Shown: positions 14,355 to 24,039, counted from the stretch's first letter. The stretch is 41,663 nt of DNA from Caballeronia megalochromosomata (GCA_001580565.1 LRBF01000270.1:1-41663); one strand, 5' to 3'. Notes: generated by a model from the letters alone, not told the origin. Numbers and translations are program-made.

Positions 14355-15826
14355 GCGCGCAGGCACGCCCCGTTTTCGACTTCCCGCTGCGCACGCAGCT
14401 CTTCATCGATGGCGCCTGGTGCGCGCCCGAGACGAGGCAGCGGCTGCCCGTCATCGATCCGTCGACCGAAGAGATGATCGTCGAAGTGGAGGCCGGCGGC
14501 CCCGCCGATGTCGATCGCGCGGTGCGCGCGGCGTCACAGGCCTTTCGCTCCTGGAAACGGACCTCGGGCGCCGCGCGCGCCGCCCTTCTGCGCGCGATCG
14601 CACGCGGCGTGGAGGCAGAGCACGAACAGCTCGCCGCGCTTCAGTCGCTCAACAACGGCAAGCCGATCGCCGAATCCCGGATCGACGTCGGCGACGTGGC
14701 CGCCACCTTCGACTATTACGCTGATCTCGCCGAAACCCTGGATGCACCGGAGGCGGAAATCGCCATCCCGAGCAGCGAGCATCGCGCCGTGATCCGTCGC
14801 GAGCCGGCAGGCGTGGTCGGCTTGATCGTGCCGTGGAACTTCCCGATGGTCACGACCGCGTGGAAGCTCGCCCCGGCGCTCGCCGCGGGATGCACGGTCG
14901 TGCTGAAGCCCTCCGAATTCACCCCGCTGCCCGAGCTTGCGCTGGCCGCGATCGTCGAGCGGGCGGGCGTGCCGCCGGGCGTGTTCAACGTCGTGACCGG
15001 CACCGGCACGGAGGTCGGCGCGGCGCTCACGACGCATCCGCTCGTCTCGAAGGTTTCGTTTACCGGCAGCACGGCGGTCGGCGAGCAGGTCATGAAGGCG
15101 GCGGCGCAATCCATCAAGGGCGTGAGCCTCGAACTGGGCGGCAAGTCGTCGATCATCGTCTTCGCGGACGCCGACCTCGATCTCGCCGTCGATCTCGTGA
15201 CAGGCGGCGCGTTCTTCAATGCCGGACAGATGTGCTCGGCCACGTCGCGCGTGCTCGTCGAGCGGCCGCTTGCGCAGGCGCTGATCGCGCGCCTCGCCGA
15301 CCGGGTGGCGCGAACCGTCGTCGGTGCGCCGTTCGCATCCGGCGTGCAGATGGGACCGCTCACGAACCGCGCGCAGTACGAGCGCGTGCAGCGTTTCATC
15401 GCGCGGGGCAAGGCGGACGGCGCGAGTCTCGTGGTCGAGGGCTCGGCGCCGGAAGGACCGGGTTATTTCGTGCAGCCGACGATGTTCGTCGACGTGCCCA
15501 CGAGCAGCGCGATCTGGCGCGAAGAGATCTTCGGACCCGTGATGTGCGTGCGCAGCTTCGATACGGAAGACGATGCGATCGCGACGGCCAACGACACCGA
15601 GTTCGGGCTGGTCGCCACCGTCGTCACGCGCGACGCGGCACGCGGCCAGCGGGTGGCCGGCGCGCTGCAGGCGGGCGTCGTCTGGATCAACGCACCGCAA
15701 CTGATCTTTCCTCAGACGTCATGGGGCGGCTACAAGAAAAGCAGCCTCGGCCGCGAACTCGGGCCGTTCGGACTCGCGGCCTTCCAGGAAATCAAGCAGG
15801 TCCTGAGCGCGACGGGTCCCGTCTGA
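14351..15826 (+). CDS. NAD(P)-dependent aminoaldehyde/guanidinobutyraldehyde dehydrogenase
   Basis: A 491-residue aldehyde dehydrogenase. The catalytic Cys295 is in NAGQMCSATSR and the general base Glu261 in LELGGKS; VGLIVPWNFPM and GFTGST-type (SFTGSTAVGEQV) cofactor motifs are present. The C-terminal INAPQLIFPQTSWGGYKKSSLGRELG segment is characteristic of betaine-aldehyde and aminoaldehyde dehydrogenases. Translation is coupled to the decarboxylase (ATGA overlap), so the likely reaction is 4-guanidinobutyraldehyde to 4-guanidinobutanoate. No guanidinobutyrase follows in the window, so its product must be handled elsewhere. Other amino- or guanidino-aldehydes are possible. Confidence 0.87.
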   Translation: MSAQARPVFDFPLRTQLFIDGAWCAPETRQRLPVIDPSTEEMIVEVEAGGPADVDRAVRAASQAFRSWKRTSGAARAALLRAIARGVEAEHEQLAALQSLNNGKPIAESRIDVGDVAATFDYYADLAETLDAPEAEIAIPSSEHRAVIRREPAGVVGLIVPWNFPMVTTAWKLAPALAAGCTVVLKPSEFTPLPELALAAIVERAGVPPGVFNVVTGTGTEVGAALTTHPLVSKVSFTGSTAVGEQVMKAAAQSIKGVSLELGGKSSIIVFADADLDLAVDLVTGGAFFNAGQMCSATSRVLVERPLAQALIARLADRVARTVVGAPFASGVQMGPLTNRAQYERVQRFIARGKADGASLVVEGSAPEGPGYFVQPTMFVDVPTSSAIWREEIFGPVMCVRSFDTEDDAIATANDTEFGLVATVVTRDAARGQRVAGALQAGVVWINAPQLIFPQTSWGGYKKSSLGRELGPFGLAAFQEIKQVLSATGPV

Positions 15827-15986
15827 AGGGCATTTTGAGCTCGAGCCATGCGTTCGGCTCATGGCAACCATGCCGAGAATTCGATTGTTGCCGAAATTTT
15901 GCATCCCTAGAGTGTTCTCACCAACGCCGTTCCAGATCCACCGACCGCATCGACCGACTGCTGCACGCTTACGCGAGGAGATAACC

Positions 15987-17084
15987 ATGCAGGACATCAA
16001 ACGAGGCAGAAGGCAGGCCATCAAGACCGTCGGCATGGCGCTCGCCGCGTCGAGTCTGCCGATGCCGTTCATCAGCACGGCGCGGGCGCAGGAAAAGAGC
16101 TTTGCCGGCAAGACGCTGCGTCTGCTCACATGGTCCGACGACACCGGCGCGGCGGCGTTGCGCAACATCGCCGCGACCTTCAGCCAGAAGACCGGCGCGC
16201 AGGTTATCGCCGACCGCGCGGACGGCACCTCCGGCATGGTGGCGAAAGTGAAAGCGGCCGGCGAGAAGCCCACCTACGACGTGATCACGCTTGCGGGCGT
16301 GGGCGCCTCGGGTCTCGCGGATGCCGGCCTGCTGATGAAGCCCGATCTGAACCGCCTGCCCAACCTGAAGGATGTCGCCCAGCAGTACCAGACCGGCGCC
16401 AATGGCTTCGGCATCGGCTACCTGCTGTGGTCGGACGGTCTCATCTACAGCACGTCGTCGGTCAAGACGGCGCCGTCGAGCTACGAGGCGCTCTGGGACC
16501 CCAAGTATGCGGGCCGGATTTTCCTGCCGCCGCCGGAATGGGCCGAAGCGGTCGATCTCGCGATCATCGCGGCGAAGATGGCCGGCGGCTCGCAGCAGAA
16601 CATCGAGCCGGGCTTCAAGAAGCTCGCGCAACTGAAGGACCGCGTGCTCACGCTCGGAGAGAATCCGAATCAGGTCGCCGACCTGTTTCGCACCGGATCG
16701 CTGGACATCGGCGGCATCTATTCCCCGGCATTCTTCCCCAACCAGTTGCGCAAGCCCGAATACAAGATGGCCGTCACGTACGGCATGAAGGAAGGTTTCG
16801 CGACACAGCTGATGTTCACGGTCATCCCGAAGGCGCATCCGGGCGACATCGACCTGATCCACGCGTTCATCAACCATTCGCTCGACGCCGGCGTGCAAGG
16901 CCGCATGGCTGCCGACGTGCTGAACGGTCCGGTGAACTCGAAGGCGCTGATTCCCGCCGAAAGCCGCGCGTTCGTGCCCTCGCCGCAGCAGATCGCACAG
17001 AATGCCGTGCTGCACGACGACAAGGCGCTGGCGGCGGTACAGCCGGCCTGGATCAAGCGCTATACGGAAATCTTCTCGGCCTGA
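15987..17084 (+). CDS. ABC importer substrate-binding protein, polyamine/PotD-like
   Basis: A 365-residue extracytoplasmic binding protein. The N-terminus has a twin-arginine-like signal (RGRRQAIKTVGMALAASSLP) ending at ARA-QEK, so export may be by Tat. The mature protein has the PotD-type lobes: LRLLTWSDDTGAAA at the start, YDVITLAGVG, YLLWSDGLIYST and YEALWDPKYAGRIFLPPPEW. Ribosome site CGAGGAGATAACC. It begins a four-gene importer set (binding protein, two permeases, ATPase) placed just after the guanidino-aldehyde genes, which suggests uptake of a polyamine or guanidino compound such as agmatine or guanidinobutyrate. The 160-base gap upstream probably carries its own promoter, but I could not define one. 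Confidence 0.87.
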   Translation: MQDIKRGRRQAIKTVGMALAASSLPMPFISTARAQEKSFAGKTLRLLTWSDDTGAAALRNIAATFSQKTGAQVIADRADGTSGMVAKVKAAGEKPTYDVITLAGVGASGLADAGLLMKPDLNRLPNLKDVAQQYQTGANGFGIGYLLWSDGLIYSTSSVKTAPSSYEALWDPKYAGRIFLPPPEWAEAVDLAIIAAKMAGGSQQNIEPGFKKLAQLKDRVLTLGENPNQVADLFRTGSLDIGGIYSPAFFPNQLRKPEYKMAVTYGMKEGFATQLMFTVIPKAHPGDIDLIHAFINHSLDAGVQGRMAADVLNGPVNSKALIPAESRAFVPSPQQIAQNAVLHDDKALAAVQPAWIKRYTEIFSA

Positions 17085-17089
17085 GCCCC

Positions 17090-18010
17090 ATGTCCGCACT
17101 TCTTTTCCGCCGCAGGACGGCAGCGATGACAGGCGTCGCCCTCGGGCAGGCGCCGGCGCCCGCGCTGCCCAAGGTGCCGCCCTGGGTGCTGCTCGCGCCC
17201 ATCCTGGCCTTTCTCGCCGTGCTCGTCGCAGCCTCGCTCGTGGTGCTGCGCATGAGCTTCGGCGTGTCGGGGAACGAGTGGCATGCGCTCACGCTGCGCA
17301 ATTACGCGGACCTCGCCGATTCGTACTTTCTGCGCTCCCTCTGGCTCACGCTGAAGCTCGCGTTTCAAAGCATGGTCTGCGCGGTGCTGCTGGCGATTCC
17401 CGTGGCGCTCGCCATGGCGCGCACGGAGTCGCGGCTGGCGCGCAGGCTGCTTCTTGCGGGCGTGCTTTTGCCGCTGCTCGTCAACCTGCTGCTGCAGGGC
17501 TACGGCTGGCTCGTCATGCTGGGGCCGGCCGGATTGCTCAATCATGCGCTGCTTGCCGCCGGCGTCGTGCGGCGCCCGGTGCAGTGGCTCTATCGCGAGA
17601 ACGGCGTGCTGCTCGGCCTGATCCAGACCGCGTTTCCGCTCGCCGTGCTGCCGCTCGCGAGCGCGATGCGCGCCATCTCCCGCGCTTATGAGGAAGCGGC
17701 CGCCACGCTCGGCGCGACCCGCTGGCAGACGCTCTGCCACATCGTCCTGCCGCTCGCGATGCCCGGCCTCGTGTCCGGCGCCCTGCTCGTCTTCGCCTAC
17801 AACGCGAGCGCGTTCGCGGTGCCGCTGCTGCTCGGCGGGCGGCGCGTGCCCATGCTCGCCGTGCTCGTGCACGACCAGGTGGCGCCGCTCCTGAACTGGC
17901 CGGCCGCGTCGGCATCCGGCGTGGTGCTGATGGCGGCGACGCTCGTCGTCATGTCGGTCTCGCAACGGCTCGTGCGCGGCATGCAACGCACGGAGGAATC
18001 CTGCTCATGA
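17090..18010 (+). CDS. ABC importer permease (PotB-like)
   Basis: A 306-residue inner-membrane permease with about six hydrophobic helices. The EAA loop that contacts the ATPase is clear: YEEAAATLGATRWQTLCHIV followed by LPLAMPG. It starts 5 bases after the binding-protein stop and overlaps the next permease by 4 bases, so the set is translationally coupled. It pairs with the PotC-like permease to form the membrane channel of the polyamine-type importer. Confidence 0.87.
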   Translation: MSALLFRRRTAAMTGVALGQAPAPALPKVPPWVLLAPILAFLAVLVAASLVVLRMSFGVSGNEWHALTLRNYADLADSYFLRSLWLTLKLAFQSMVCAVLLAIPVALAMARTESRLARRLLLAGVLLPLLVNLLLQGYGWLVMLGPAGLLNHALLAAGVVRRPVQWLYRENGVLLGLIQTAFPLAVLPLASAMRAISRAYEEAAATLGATRWQTLCHIVLPLAMPGLVSGALLVFAYNASAFAVPLLLGGRRVPMLAVLVHDQVAPLLNWPAASASGVVLMAATLVVMSVSQRLVRGMQRTEESCS

Positions 18011-18849
18011 GTACCCTGCGCCTCGCCACGGCCATGCCCGGACGTCTGGGCCGTGCAACCAGCCTGCTTGCGACGACCGTGCTCTTTCTCGCCGCATTGC
18101 CGATCCTCACGATGATCACGATGTCGTTCGGCAACTCGGACACGCTCGAATTCCCGCCGCCGAGTTTCGGGCTGCGCTGGTATCAGGCCGCGTGGCACAC
18201 GTTCGTGTCGCCCGACGCGAGCGACGTGCTCTCGATGGGAACCGCCCTGACGACGAGCCTCATCGTCGCGGTCTCGACGATGATCATCGCCACCGCCGTC
18301 TCGGTGCCCGCGGCCTACGCGCTCTCGCGCTACCGCTTCCGTGGCAAGGCGATGATCGAGCAACTGGTTGCGCTGCCGCTCGTCTATCCGCTCGTGATGC
18401 TCGGGCTTTCGCTGCTGCTCGTGTTCAACGTGCTGCCCGTCGAACTTGGCCTGCTGCGGCTCATCATCGCGCACGTGATTCTCGTCCTGCCGTTCACCGT
18501 GAAGAACTGTGCGGCATCGGTCGCCGCGATCGGCCCCGAGTTCGAGGAAGCCGCGTGCCTGATGGGCGCGAGCCCGCGCCGCGCCATCGTCGATGTGGTC
18601 TTGCCGCTCATGCGGCCGGGCATTCTCGCCGGCATGCTGTTCGCCTTCATCATCTCCTTCAACGAATTCACGGTGACGTTCTTTCTGTACGACATCAACA
18701 CGATGACGCTGCCCGTCTGGCTGTACAGCCGCACGGTGTCGTCGCTGGATCCGACCGTGTTCTCGTTCGCGGTCGTCATCGTGCTCATCGACTTCGCCTT
18801 GATCTGGCTGCTCGAAAAGCTGGTCGGCGACGAAGGCGTCGCGCTGTAA
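18007..18849 (+). CDS. ABC importer permease (PotC-like)
   Basis: A 280-residue permease, the second half of the channel. The EAA loop reads FEEAACLMGASPRRAIVDVV then LPLMRPG; IISFNEFTVTFFLY and TLPVWLYS near the C-terminus are typical of PotC-type subunits. The ATG overlaps the stop of the PotB-like gene (ATGA). Six hydrophobic segments are visible. Confidence 0.88.
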   Translation: MSTLRLATAMPGRLGRATSLLATTVLFLAALPILTMITMSFGNSDTLEFPPPSFGLRWYQAAWHTFVSPDASDVLSMGTALTTSLIVAVSTMIIATAVSVPAAYALSRYRFRGKAMIEQLVALPLVYPLVMLGLSLLLVFNVLPVELGLLRLIIAHVILVLPFTVKNCAASVAAIGPEFEEAACLMGASPRRAIVDVVLPLMRPGILAGMLFAFIISFNEFTVTFFLYDINTMTLPVWLYSRTVSSLDPTVFSFAVVIVLIDFALIWLLEKLVGDEGVAL

Positions 18850-18862
18850 ACAGGGAGTCCTC

Positions 18863-19936
18863 ATGACGCATTTGACACTTCAGGCGGTAACGAAGCGCTT
18901 TCACACCGCGTACGCAGTCGATCACGTCGACCTCGCCGTGCCCGACGGCAAGCTGGTGTGCTTTCTCGGACCGTCCGGCTGCGGCAAGACGACGTTGCTG
19001 CGGATCATCGCGGGCCTCGAAACGGCAACGTCCGGGACCGTGGCATTCGCCGGGCGCGACCTGACGAACGTGCCGGCGAACCAGCGCGATTTCGGCATGG
19101 TGTTCCAGTCGCTCGCGCTCTTTCCGCACATGACGGTCGCGCAGAACATTGCCTATCCGCTGCGGCTGCGCCGCGTCGCAAAGAACGCGCAGGCGGCGCG
19201 GGTCACCGAGCTGCTCGAGCTGATCCAGTTGCCGCACATGGCGGACCGGCCGGTCTCGCGGCTCTCGGGCGGGCAGCGCCAGCGCGTGGCCATCGCCCGC
19301 GCGATCGCGTCGTCACCGAAGCTGTTGCTGCTCGACGAACCGCTCTCCGCACTCGACGCGAAGCTGCGCGAAGCGATGCAGGTCGAGATCCGCCTGCTGC
19401 AGCAACGTCTCGGCATCACGACGATCATGGTGACGCACGATCAGCGCGAGGCCATGACGATGGCCGACGAAATCGTCGTGATGGAAAAAGGACGCATCGC
19501 CCAGATCGGCAAGCCGCTCGACATCTATCGCAATCCCGTCAGCGAATTCGTCGCCGATTTCATCGGCCTCGGCAACATCCTGCCCGTCACGTTCGACGGC
19601 ACGGACCGGATCGCGCTTCCGGGCGGCCAGCAGATCGTCGTCGATGGCGCGCAGCGAGCGCGTGATGCGGCAGGCGGCGTCCGTCTGCTGATTCGCCCCG
19701 AAGACGTGTCCATGCGATCGGCCATGACGCATTCCGGACCCAACGTGCTGTCCGGAACGGTGACGTTCATCCGGGATGTCGGCGCGTCGCTCGAAGCCAC
19801 CATCGATTGCGCCGGCTTCACGCTTACCGCAGCCACGACACCGCGCGAGACGCCGGCGTTGCAGGTCGGCATGCCCATCTTCGCGGAACTGCCGCCGCAT
19901 GCCTGCAAGCTCATCGCCGCACGCACCGCACCCTGA
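18863..19936 (+). CDS. ABC importer ATP-binding protein (PotA-like)
   Basis: A 357-residue ATPase. Walker A is GPSGCGKTT, the signature LSGGQRQRVAIARA, Walker B LLLLDEPLSALD and the switch histidine VTHDQREAM; a TOBE domain follows from about residue 270 (RLLIRPEDVSM). It energises the polyamine-type importer. Ribosome site AGGGAGTCCTC; 13 bases after the second permease. Confidence 0.92.
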   Translation: MTHLTLQAVTKRFHTAYAVDHVDLAVPDGKLVCFLGPSGCGKTTLLRIIAGLETATSGTVAFAGRDLTNVPANQRDFGMVFQSLALFPHMTVAQNIAYPLRLRRVAKNAQAARVTELLELIQLPHMADRPVSRLSGGQRQRVAIARAIASSPKLLLLDEPLSALDAKLREAMQVEIRLLQQRLGITTIMVTHDQREAMTMADEIVVMEKGRIAQIGKPLDIYRNPVSEFVADFIGLGNILPVTFDGTDRIALPGGQQIVVDGAQRARDAAGGVRLLIRPEDVSMRSAMTHSGPNVLSGTVTFIRDVGASLEATIDCAGFTLTAATTPRETPALQVGMPIFAELPPHACKLIAARTAP

Positions 19937-19975
19937 ATTCACGCCGTCCAACGCCCAGTTACAGGAGACAGTCTC

Positions 19976-20788
19976 ATGAACACCACGCATTTCGCGAAGC
20001 GCTTTCTTGCGCGCACGTCCGCCCTCCTCGCCTTCTCCGGCATCGTGGGCCTCGGCGCATTCGCCCCGCTGGCGCACGCCGACGCGCTCGACTCGATCAC
20101 CAAATCCGGTGTCGTGCGCATCGGCGTCTTCGAGGACTATCCGCCGTTCGGCTCGATCGGGCCGGACATGAAGCCGCAAGGCTATGACATCGACGTGTCC
20201 AATCTGATCGGCAAGACCCTCAACGCGAAGGTCGAACTGATTCAGGTCACGGGCGACAACCGCATGGCCTATCTCGTCGACCATAAGGCCGACATGCTGC
20301 TTTCGGTCGGCAAGACGCCGGAGCGCGAAAAGGTGATCGACTTCTCGCAAGCCTACGCGCCGTACAACCTGGCCGTGTTCGGTCCGAAGTCGCTTGCCGT
20401 GAAGAACGCGGGCGACCTGGCCGGCAAGAGCATCGCAGTTGCGCGCGGCACGCTCGAAGACCTGAGCGTGAGCAAGGTCGCGCCGTCCTCCGCGACCATC
20501 AAGCGCTTCGACGACCCGAACGGCGCCATCTCCGCGTTTCTCGCGGGACAGACGCAATTGCTCGTGGTGGGTAATGACGTGGGCGCGACGATCATCGCCC
20601 GCCATCCGTCGATCGATCCCGAGCAGAAGTTTTCTCTCTTCAGCTCGCCCGATCACGTGGGCCTGAACAAGAACGAGCCGCGCCTGAAGCAGAAGGTGGA
20701 CGAGGCCATCGCCGCGGCGAAAAAGGACGGCACGATGAACGCCATCTCGCAGAAGTGGCTGCGCGCGCCGCTGCCGACCGATCTGTGA
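19976..20788 (+). CDS. ABC importer substrate-binding protein, polar amino acid type
   Basis: A 270-residue family-3 solute-binding protein. The signal peptide (FAKRFLARTSALLAFSGIVGL, cut near AHA-DAL) is Sec-type. The mature protein shows SGVVRIGVFEDYPPFGSIGPD, YDIDVSNLIGKTL, the ligand-contact NRMAYLVDHKADMLLS and REKVIDFSQAYAPY. These fit importers for charged or polar amino acids. It starts a second importer set directly after the polyamine-type one. A basic amino acid such as arginine would fit the AruI context, but the ligand cannot be read from sequence. Confidence 0.88.
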   Translation: MNTTHFAKRFLARTSALLAFSGIVGLGAFAPLAHADALDSITKSGVVRIGVFEDYPPFGSIGPDMKPQGYDIDVSNLIGKTLNAKVELIQVTGDNRMAYLVDHKADMLLSVGKTPEREKVIDFSQAYAPYNLAVFGPKSLAVKNAGDLAGKSIAVARGTLEDLSVSKVAPSSATIKRFDDPNGAISAFLAGQTQLLVVGNDVGATIIARHPSIDPEQKFSLFSSPDHVGLNKNEPRLKQKVDEAIAAAKKDGTMNAISQKWLRAPLPTDL

Positions 20789-20831
20789 TGCGCGTCGCGT
20801 TCCGTTCACTCGCACGCCGGAGGACGCCTCG

Positions 20832-21596
20832 ATGACCTACACGTTCGATTTCAGTGACTTCGGCCCGTATGTGGACGTGCTCGCGCACGGCGTCGCGGTC
20901 ACGCTCGGCCTCACCGCCACATCGACGCTGCTGGGCGGCCTCGTTGGCATCGGGGGAGCGTGCCTCGCCGTGACGGGTCCGAAGTGGGTGCGCGCCGTGG
21001 TGGCCACGTATGTCGAGCTCATCCGCAATACGCCGTTTCTCGTGCAGCTCTTCTTCGTGTTCTTCGGACTGCCGAGCCTCGGCGTGCACATCGGCGAAAT
21101 CGAGGCCGCCGTGCTGGCGATGACGGTCAATCTCGGCGCGTATGCCACCGAAATCGTCCGGGCGGGGATCGACTCGATCCCGCGCGGACAGGTCCAGGCT
21201 GCGATGGCGCTCGGCTTGCGGGGCCCGCATGTCTTCCGCCAGATCGTACTGCCGCAGGCGCTCGCCAACGTGTTTCCGGCATTGCTCGGACAGGTGCTGA
21301 TCGTGATGCTCGGCTCCGCGGTCGTCTCGCAGATTTCGGTGGCGGACCTCACGCATGCCGCCAGCTACATCCAGTCGCGCAACTTCCGTTCGTTCGAGTG
21401 CTACGTCATCGTCACCGCGATCTATCTGCTGCTGTCGATCGTGCTGCGCATGCTGATCAACCGGCTCGGCAAGCGGCTGTTCGCGGAACGCACCGCCCGT
21501 GGCGTCACGATCGCGCCCCGGCGCGGCCTGCGAAGCCTGTTTTCGCTGCGTGCGGGCACGGCCGCGCCCGGCCTTCCGAAGGAGCGTTCACGATGA
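20832..21596 (+). CDS. Polar amino acid ABC permease
   Basis: A 254-residue HisM/GlnP-type permease. The family mark ELIRNTPFLVQLFFVFFGLP is at ~60-80 and the EAA loop reads QVQAAMALGLRGPHVFRQIVLPQALANVFP. About five hydrophobic segments; a basic C-terminal tail of ~35 residues is longer than usual. It overlaps the next permease by 4 bases. Confidence 0.9.
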   Translation: MTYTFDFSDFGPYVDVLAHGVAVTLGLTATSTLLGGLVGIGGACLAVTGPKWVRAVVATYVELIRNTPFLVQLFFVFFGLPSLGVHIGEIEAAVLAMTVNLGAYATEIVRAGIDSIPRGQVQAAMALGLRGPHVFRQIVLPQALANVFPALLGQVLIVMLGSAVVSQISVADLTHAASYIQSRNFRSFECYVIVTAIYLLLSIVLRMLINRLGKRLFAERTARGVTIAPRRGLRSLFSLRAGTAAPGLPKERSR

Positions 21597-22249
21597 TGGA
21601 ATTCACGCTGTGGGATATCGCGCGCAATCTGATGCTCGCCGCGCGCTGGACGCTGTTGCTGTCGCTGATCGCGTTCGTCGGCGGCGGCCTGACCGGCATG
21701 GTGCTGCTCGCCATGCGGGTGTCGCCGCTGCCGTGGCTGCGCCGCGTGGTGGTGCTGTATGTCGAGCTGTTCCAGGGCACGCCGCTGCTGATGCAGCTCT
21801 TCCTCGGGTTCTTCGGCTTGCCGCTCCTGGGCGTCGAGGTCTCGCCCTGGGCTGCCGCGACGGTCACGCTCACGCTCTACACGGCCGCCTATCTCGCCGA
21901 TATCTGGCGCGGTTGTGTGGAAGCGGTGCCGCGCGGTCAATGGGGCGCGGCGGCGAGTCTCGGCATGACGTGGATGCAGCAGTTGCGCTATGTCATCTGG
22001 CCGCAGGCATGGAAGATCGCCGTCCCGCCCACCGTGGGCTTTCTCGTGCAGGTCGTGAAGAGCACCGCGCTCACGTCGATCATCGGACTCACGGAACTGA
22101 CCAAGACCGGGACCATGATCACGAACGCCGTGTTTCGCCCCTTTCCCATCTACGCCATCGTCGCGTTGCTGTACTTCGCGATGTGCTTTCCGCTGACCTG
22201 GTATGCGCGTGCGCTCGAGCGCCGGTATCGGGTCGGCAGGCTTCGGTGA
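21593..22249 (+). CDS. Polar amino acid ABC permease
   Basis: A 218-residue HisQ/GlnP-type permease, partner of the preceding one. It carries ELFQGTPLLMQLFLGFFGLP and an EAA loop GQWGAAASLGMTWMQQLRYV followed by IWPQAWKIAVPP. Two consecutive ATG codons (21593, 21596) follow a ribosome site (AAGGAGCG); the first overlaps the upstream stop. Confidence 0.88.
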   Translation: MMEFTLWDIARNLMLAARWTLLLSLIAFVGGGLTGMVLLAMRVSPLPWLRRVVVLYVELFQGTPLLMQLFLGFFGLPLLGVEVSPWAAATVTLTLYTAAYLADIWRGCVEAVPRGQWGAAASLGMTWMQQLRYVIWPQAWKIAVPPTVGFLVQVVKSTALTSIIGLTELTKTGTMITNAVFRPFPIYAIVALLYFAMCFPLTWYARALERRYRVGRLR

Positions 22250-22303
22250 AATGCGCCGCAGCTCCGGCGTGCTTGTTCAAACTTGGCAAAAACAGGATTG
22301 CGC

Positions 22304-23029
22304 ATGATTTCCATCGGTAACGTGTCGAAGTGGTACGGCCAGTTTCAGGTGCTGGCCGACTGCACCACGCAGGTCAGCAAAGGCGAAGTAGTCGTGGTCT
22401 GCGGCCCGTCCGGGTCCGGCAAGTCGACGCTCATCAAGACCGTCAACGGACTCGAACCGTTCCAGAGCGGAAGCATCACGATCGATGGCGAGGCCGTCCA
22501 CGACAAGCGCACCAATCTGTCGCGGCTGCGCGCGAAGGTCGGGATGGTGTTTCAGCATTTCGAGCTGTTTCCGCACATGTCGATCACGCAGAACCTCACG
22601 CTCGCGCAGACCAAAGTGCTGGGGCGCTCGAAAGACGAAGCATCCGACAAGGCGCTGCGCCTGCTTCAGCGAGTCGGCCTGCGCGCGCACGCGGACAAAT
22701 ATCCCGCACAGCTTTCCGGCGGCCAGCAGCAACGCGTGGCGATCGCGCGCGCGCTGTCGATGGACCCCGTCGCGATGCTGTTCGACGAACCGACGTCCGC
22801 CCTCGATCCGGAGATGATCAACGAGGTTCTGGATGTCATGGTCGAGCTGGCCCAGGAAGGCATGACGATGATGTGCGTGACGCACGAAATGGGCTTCGCG
22901 AGAAAGGTCGCACACCGGGTGATCTTCATGGATCACGGGCGCATCGTCGAAGACGACGCCAAAGATGCGTTCTTTGCCCATCCGAGGTCCGACCGCGCGA
23001 GGGAATTCCTGGGCAAGATACTCCACTGA
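22304..23029 (+). CDS. Polar amino acid ABC ATP-binding protein (GltL/GlnQ-like)
   Basis: A 241-residue ATPase: Walker A GPSGSGKST, signature LSGGQQQRVAIARAL, Walker B MLFDEPTSALDPE, and VTHEMGFARKVAHRVIFMDHG, the GlnQ-type switch region. ATG 22304 follows an AGGA eight bases upstream; a TTG seven codons earlier is in frame but less likely. It completes the second importer (binding protein, two permeases, ATPase). Confidence 0.91.
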   Translation: MISIGNVSKWYGQFQVLADCTTQVSKGEVVVVCGPSGSGKSTLIKTVNGLEPFQSGSITIDGEAVHDKRTNLSRLRAKVGMVFQHFELFPHMSITQNLTLAQTKVLGRSKDEASDKALRLLQRVGLRAHADKYPAQLSGGQQQRVAIARALSMDPVAMLFDEPTSALDPEMINEVLDVMVELAQEGMTMMCVTHEMGFARKVAHRVIFMDHGRIVEDDAKDAFFAHPRSDRAREFLGKILH

Positions 23030-23104
23030 CACCGCCGTCACGTCGCCTCCGACTTGCTACTATAGTTCCGACTGACAGGCTTTCCGTGATCGGAGACACG
23101 CCCC

Positions 23105-23995
23105 ATGCGACGACTTCCTCCGCTCAATGCGCTGCAGATCTTCGAGACGGTCGCGCGTCACCGCAGTTTCACGCGTGCGGCGGAGCATCTGTGCCTCACG
23201 CAAGGCGCGATCAGCCGGCAGATTCTCACGCTGGAGGAGTATTTCGGCTTTCCCCTTTTCAAACGGGGCGCACGGGGACTGACGCTGACGGCTGAAGGCG
23301 ACGTGCTGCTGCCCGTGGTGAGAGAGGGCTTCGCGCGCATCGAGGAGGTATCACTGCGTCTCACGCGCCAGCGCACCGATCTCGCCCTGAAAGTGCCGAC
23401 CTGCGTGATGCGATGGATGCTGCCGAGGATCATGCGTTTTCAGAGCGAGCATCCCGAACTGCAACTGCAGATCACGACGACCTGGCAGCACGACGTCGAT
23501 TTTCAGGTGGAATCGTTCGATGCGGCGATCATCTACGGCTCCTCGCCCGGCGCGGACGTGCACGCCGTGCCGCTCTTCGACGAACAGCTCACGCCGGTGT
23601 GCTCGCCCGATCTCCTCAATGAACGGCCGCTCGCCGAAGCTGCGGATCTGGCGCATCATGCGCTGCTGCATCCGACGCGGGACCACCGCGACTGGAAGCT
23701 GTGGCTCGACCGCGTGGGTGCGAGCGAGATCGACCCGACGCTCGGCCCGACCTTCGAAACACTCGATATGGCGACGAATGCCGCCATGCAGGGCTTCGGC
23801 GTCGCCATCAGCGACCGGACGCTGGTCAGCGAAGACGTGGCGGCCCGGCGACTCGTCATGCCGTTCGACACCGTGCTCGAAACGGGTTCAGGCTATTACT
23901 TCGTCTATCCGGAATGTGTCGCGAATCAGCCGAAGGTCAGGCTCTTCAGCGACTGGATCACGCGCAACCGCGACGCCGTCGCGATAAACGGATAG
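23105..23995 (+). CDS. LysR-family regulator (GcvA-like)
   Basis: A 296-residue LysR regulator of the GcvA type: PPLNALQIFETVARHRSFTRAAEHLCLTQGAISRQILTLEEYFGFPLFKR forms the winged helix, and the effector domain follows. It lies 75 bases after the amino-acid ATPase on the same strand, so it probably controls the decarboxylase/dehydrogenase/importer island, although no divergent box is available to support this. An ACTATAGT palindrome at 23059-23066 lies in its upstream gap and could be part of a promoter. Confidence 0.9.
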   Translation: MRRLPPLNALQIFETVARHRSFTRAAEHLCLTQGAISRQILTLEEYFGFPLFKRGARGLTLTAEGDVLLPVVREGFARIEEVSLRLTRQRTDLALKVPTCVMRWMLPRIMRFQSEHPELQLQITTTWQHDVDFQVESFDAAIIYGSSPGADVHAVPLFDEQLTPVCSPDLLNERPLAEAADLAHHALLHPTRDHRDWKLWLDRVGASEIDPTLGPTFETLDMATNAAMQGFGVAISDRTLVSEDVAARRLVMPFDTVLETGSGYYFVYPECVANQPKVRLFSDWITRNRDAVAING

Positions 23996-24039
23996 TCACC
24001 GCAACGTACGCTTTTCGCTCACCGCGCCGAGGAGACCGT

